Shown: piece after piece, positions 24,572 to 26,508 of the stretch
Numbering within the stretch: position 1 is the stretch's first letter
Layout of the letters: each line of letters opens with the position of its first letter
From: Collinsella sp.
Lineage (GTDB): Bacteria > Actinomycetota > Coriobacteriia > Coriobacteriales > Coriobacteriaceae
DNA length: 26,508 nucleotides
Assembly (NCBI GenBank): GCA_019414645.1
Contig: DXLP01000029.1
Coordinates: forward strand, 1-26,508
Direction of reading: 5' to 3'
Notes under the pieces: generated by a model
Seen by the model: only the letters and a program-made list of their open reading frames with translations
Database searches by the model: none
Told to the model about the DNA's origin: nothing
Program-made: the position numbers and the translations under genes

Positions 24572-25617
24572 TGAGCATGCCGGCAATAATCGGAGCGCCC
24601 CACAGCGTTGCGCTCGACATTACAAACAAATGCAACCTTCGTTGTCTACACTGCTTCAACAACAGTGGAGAAAACGATGTCGTCGCGAACGAATTATCCG
24701 ACAACGAAGTCCTCGAACTCGTCGACTCGATTTGTCAAATGCACCCCTTTAGCTTCTGCTTCTGCGGAGGCGAGACCCTCCTGCGAAAGGATCTTGTCAT
24801 CGAGTCCTTGCGGCGGCTCAGCGCATCTGGCGTCAAATGCAACCTCGTGTCAAACGGTCTGCTCGCAAACTCAAATACTTTGCATGAGCTCGAACGCGCC
24901 GGTTTAAACGGCATACAGTTTAGCCTCGATGGCCTACGCGATTCTCACGAACATATGCGAGGACTCTCGGGATTATACGACCGGGTGCTCGACGCCATCG
25001 ATATCACGCTGAACGAAACCTCACTGCACCTTTCAATTGCCTTTTGTCCGACATCGTTCAATGTCGACGATTTCAAACCAGTTTGCACGATGCTTCGAGA
25101 CAAGCTGAAATCGTCGGGTAGAACTGACCGAATTGACCTTAGAGTTCAGCCGCTCATGCTCCTCGGTAGAGCCCGAAGAAACCGCACGATTCGCCCTTCG
25201 AATAATCAATACCGTCGGCTAGTCAACACGATCAATGACCTTCGATACGATCCGGACTATCGAGGCTATTTCATGCTTGAGTGGGGCGACCCCATCGACC
25301 ACTTGGTCAGATTCCCTCAACTGCAAATGCAATTTGACCAAGTGGCCATCCACGCCAATGGCGATATCGTCGCATCCCCCTATATACCTCTCATCATCGG
25401 AAACGTTCGCAAACACAGCCTTCAGGAATACTACGATGCCGGAATGGCAACCGTTTGGGATAAGCCCGTTGTTACCGCGTTGGCCAATCGTATGCACTCG
25501 ATTGACGAGATGGAAGAGATCTCATCGTTGATTGCAGACATCAATATGGACGGCGACCTCTATATCGACCTGATCGACGATGATCTAGGCGACCTGAGCG
25601 TCCTGTCACAATTCTAA
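24571..25617 (+). CDS. Radical SAM peptide maturase with cysteine-free SPASM-like end
   Basis: The 348-residue protein has the radical SAM core: Cys21-Cys25-Cys28 in CNLRCLHC, which binds the [4Fe-4S] cluster and SAM, GGE at 66-68, LVSNGLLAN, and IQFSLDG near 115-121. The C-terminal part (about 255-292) reads AIHANGDIVASPYIPLIIGN then VRKHSLQEYYDAG. This aligns by eye with SPASM domains (I.P.G.V.PC.......GNI...SL.EIW), but every cysteine is replaced; there is none after Cys172. The tail from 323 on is strongly acidic. It sits between the PqqD-like protein (TAATG overlap) and the precursor gene (12-base gap), so it is almost certainly the enzyme that modifies that peptide. The reaction cannot be read from sequence: carbon-carbon or ether crosslinking and epimerization are all possible. 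Confidence 0.92.
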   Translation: MSMPAIIGAPHSVALDITNKCNLRCLHCFNNSGENDVVANELSDNEVLELVDSICQMHPFSFCFCGGETLLRKDLVIESLRRLSASGVKCNLVSNGLLANSNTLHELERAGLNGIQFSLDGLRDSHEHMRGLSGLYDRVLDAIDITLNETSLHLSIAFCPTSFNVDDFKPVCTMLRDKLKSSGRTDRIDLRVQPLMLLGRARRNRTIRPSNNQYRRLVNTINDLRYDPDYRGYFMLEWGDPIDHLVRFPQLQMQFDQVAIHANGDIVASPYIPLIIGNVRKHSLQEYYDAGMATVWDKPVVTALANRMHSIDEMEEISSLIADINMDGDLYIDLIDDDLGDLSVLSQF

Positions 25618-25629
25618 GGAGATGTTCCC

Positions 25630-25812
25630 ATGTATGAGACCCCAGAAGTAGAGAAGATGGATTCCAAAACCGGCCCCGTTCCCGTTGTGGTCAACTTTGC
25701 AGCCGTCGTGGATAACGTAGTCGCAGCCGTCTATGATGCCGTCGTTGCGGCCTACGCATTCTGGTACTCGGCAGACAACGACGGCACCGGGACGAGTGCA
25801 GCACAGAACTAG
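25630..25812 (+). CDS. Putative RiPP precursor peptide, 60 residues, Cys-free
   Basis: A small gene starts 12 bases after the maturase stop, with AGGAG about 8 nt before its ATG. The leader begins MYETPEVEKMDSKTG. The Y2-x-x-P5-x-V7 spacing is the same as the YxxPxL leader motif that lasso-peptide recognition domains bind, which fits the PqqD-like partner. From about residue 16 the sequence is Val/Ala-rich with aromatic residues F23, Y35, Y42, F44, W45 and Y46, and Asp at 28, 36, 49 and 51. There is no Cys and no Lys or Arg after Lys13, so the core is hydrophobic and acidic; sactipeptide or lanthipeptide chemistry via Cys is excluded. The end is Gly/Thr/Ser/Ala-rich. The leader-core boundary is unknown, and no protease gene is nearby. 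A simple small membrane peptide is the main alternative. Confidence 0.78.
   Translation: MYETPEVEKMDSKTGPVPVVVNFAAVVDNVVAAVYDAVVAAYAFWYSADNDGTGTSAAQN
25699..25770 (+). repeat. Three tandem 24-base (8-residue) repeats in the precursor core
   Basis: Units at 25699-25722, 25723-25746 and 25747-25770 are each 24 bases long and in frame. Unit 1 encodes AAVVDNVV and unit 2 AAVYDAVV; they share most bases (GCAGCCGTC..GAT..CGT.GT). Unit 3 starts with the same Ala-Ala but diverges to an aromatic-rich end (Y42, F44, W45, Y46). The aromatic or branched residue and the Asp recur at fixed spacing. Confidence 0.7.
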
Positions 25813-26392
25813 TCGCCGGCTCATCGAGCAATCGCCTCGCCTATCACTGCATGCGATTGACTGCGCAGCCCCAGCCAACGCCCAAAGCGCCTTGAAGAGC
25901 TGCTTGTAACAATCGTTCATTCAACAGCGAGATCTCTTCACCATTCTCGGCCGGCCCGACAGATCGACACATCAGTCGGGCCGGCCAGACTTATACAACG
26001 CGGCGACTCCGCTCACGCCACCCCCCCCCGAAACTCACGCTGTCATCACACGGGCAATCAACAGTGAATCCTGTTATGCGACATGGGCAAACGGCCACGT
26101 GCGCGATTAAAACGAATTCACTTAACAGACTTCAAGAATGCTTTAGCACCGCAGGATGGCCATACGCGGAGCGCGGCACGCATAAGCCAAAAGCGGCATT
26201 AAAAGCCATCCCCTTCCCTGCTGAATGCGCGTCCTAGCCCATCAACCGGTCGGACCATCGCGAAGATGATCCGTGCTTCCATACTGCAATGCGATATCAA
26301 GCATCACGAATTGTCCCCGCCCAACGGGGTTCTCCCCTCCGCAGGCGTTTCGGAACCCGCCCCCATCCCAAATTCCCACGCAGCGGCCGCGT
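25813..26392. other. Gene-free stretch after the precursor gene
   Basis: About 580 bases show no coding region I can support on either strand. They hold the hairpin at 25949-25986 and a run of nine C at 26021-26029. Short frames such as plus 26266-26457 and minus 26304-26486 lack binding sites and have low-complexity translations. Confidence 0.6.
25949..25986. terminator. Perfect 12-bp hairpin downstream of the precursor gene
   Basis: GGCCGGCCCGAC (25949-25960) and GTCGGGCCGGCC (25975-25986) pair perfectly around a 14-nt loop. No good T-run follows on either strand. It lies 136 bases after the precursor stop and is the only candidate for ending the plus arm; it could also act for the minus strand. 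Confidence 0.6.
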
Positions 26393-26508
26393 TCACCGCC
26401 GCCGCGGGGGCCCTAGCTCCCCCGCGGCGCGGGCACGGGCGGCGAGGTCGGATGTGAAAGCCGGACCGCAGAGGTATCGAGCGCACGCGGCCAGGGCCTC
26501 GAGGGCGC
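26393..26508 (-). CDS. Possible 3' end of a GC-rich gene entering from beyond the window
   Basis: On the minus strand the frame ending in TGA at 26395-26393 is open to the window edge and encodes 38 residues, starting ALEALAACARYLCGPAF and ending in an Arg-rich tail. The composition (Ala, Leu, Arg) resembles a helical C-terminus of a high-GC gene, and GC content jumps here. The other minus frame (26304-26486) is also open. I do not recognize the protein; a transposase end or a hypothetical protein are both possible. Confidence 0.35.
   Translation of the reverse strand, partial: ALEALAACARYLCGPAFTSDLAARARAAGELGPPRRR
26400..26429. repeat. Perfect 11-bp GC inverted repeat
   Basis: CGCCGCGGGGG (26400-26410) and CCCCCGCGGCG (26419-26429) are perfect reverse complements with 8 bases between. 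It lies at or just inside the possible gene end at the window edge. No T-run follows on the minus strand. Confidence 0.6.

Noticed and set aside
25606..25920. 104-codon minus-strand frame over the precursor peptide
   Set aside because: It lies opposite the precursor gene, which has a better binding site, context and leader motif. No minus-strand binding site is seen.
1..26508. CRISPR array, tRNA or rRNA genes
   Set aside because: No regularly spaced repeats and no cloverleaf or rRNA-like sequence were noticed by eye on either strand; a covariance-model search was not possible.

Overview
The window looks like a chromosomal segment from an anaerobic gut actinobacterium of the Coriobacteriia, most likely Collinsella or a close relative. 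This is inferred from the high-GC codon use of the housekeeping genes, the gene content and order (MEP-pathway isoprenoid genes, pyruvate phosphate dikinase, a bacterial-type prolyl-tRNA synthetase with editing insert) and general familiarity. No database search was possible.

Positions 1-20014 are a nearly gapless housekeeping block, all on the minus strand. Read in the direction of transcription it runs ppdK with its own terminator; a strong promoter and leader, then rplS and a terminator; rnhB; yraN-comM-dprA joined by TGATG overlaps; trmFO-xerC; a strong promoter and structured leader, then rpsB-tsf and a terminator; and finally pyrH-frr-uppS-cdsA-dxr-rseP-ispG-proS ending in a strong terminator. 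The block serves translation (L19, S2, EF-Ts, RRF, ProRS, TrmFO), DNA processing and transformation (RNase HII, YraN, ComM, DprA, a tyrosine recombinase), and envelope and isoprenoid synthesis (UMP kinase, UppS, CdsA, Dxr, IspG, RseP). Its order closely resembles the rplS-rnhB-dprA-trmFO-xerC ... rpsB-tsf-pyrH-frr-uppS-cdsA-dxr-rseP-proS order of Firmicutes, with some genes lost and others gained.

Positions 20015-20645 hold no convincing gene. They contain GGTAAA-type repeats, a perfect 18-bp LacI-operator-like palindrome and a 23-bp inverted repeat. This marks the border of an accessory region with visibly more A/T.

Positions 20646-25990 hold the most interesting part, a compact RiPP-type (ribosomally made, modified peptide) locus. 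The plus arm encodes a PqqD-like recognition domain fused to a GNAT-like domain, a radical SAM enzyme whose SPASM-like C-terminus has lost its cysteines, and a 60-residue cysteine-free precursor with a lasso-like YxxPxV leader motif and a Val/Ala/aromatic core built of 8-residue repeats. The divergent minus arm encodes a small three-helix DUF3784-like membrane protein, an intact ABC exporter, and the wreck of a second ABC exporter with its start and C-terminal ATPase half but no membrane domain. The fusion protein, the degenerate maturase and the unusual precursor do not match any RiPP class I can name, so this may be an undescribed peptide system, possibly with damaged export.

Positions 25990-26508 are mostly non-coding, with a C9 tract. 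The GC-rich last ~116 bases may be the 3' end of a gene entering from beyond the window.
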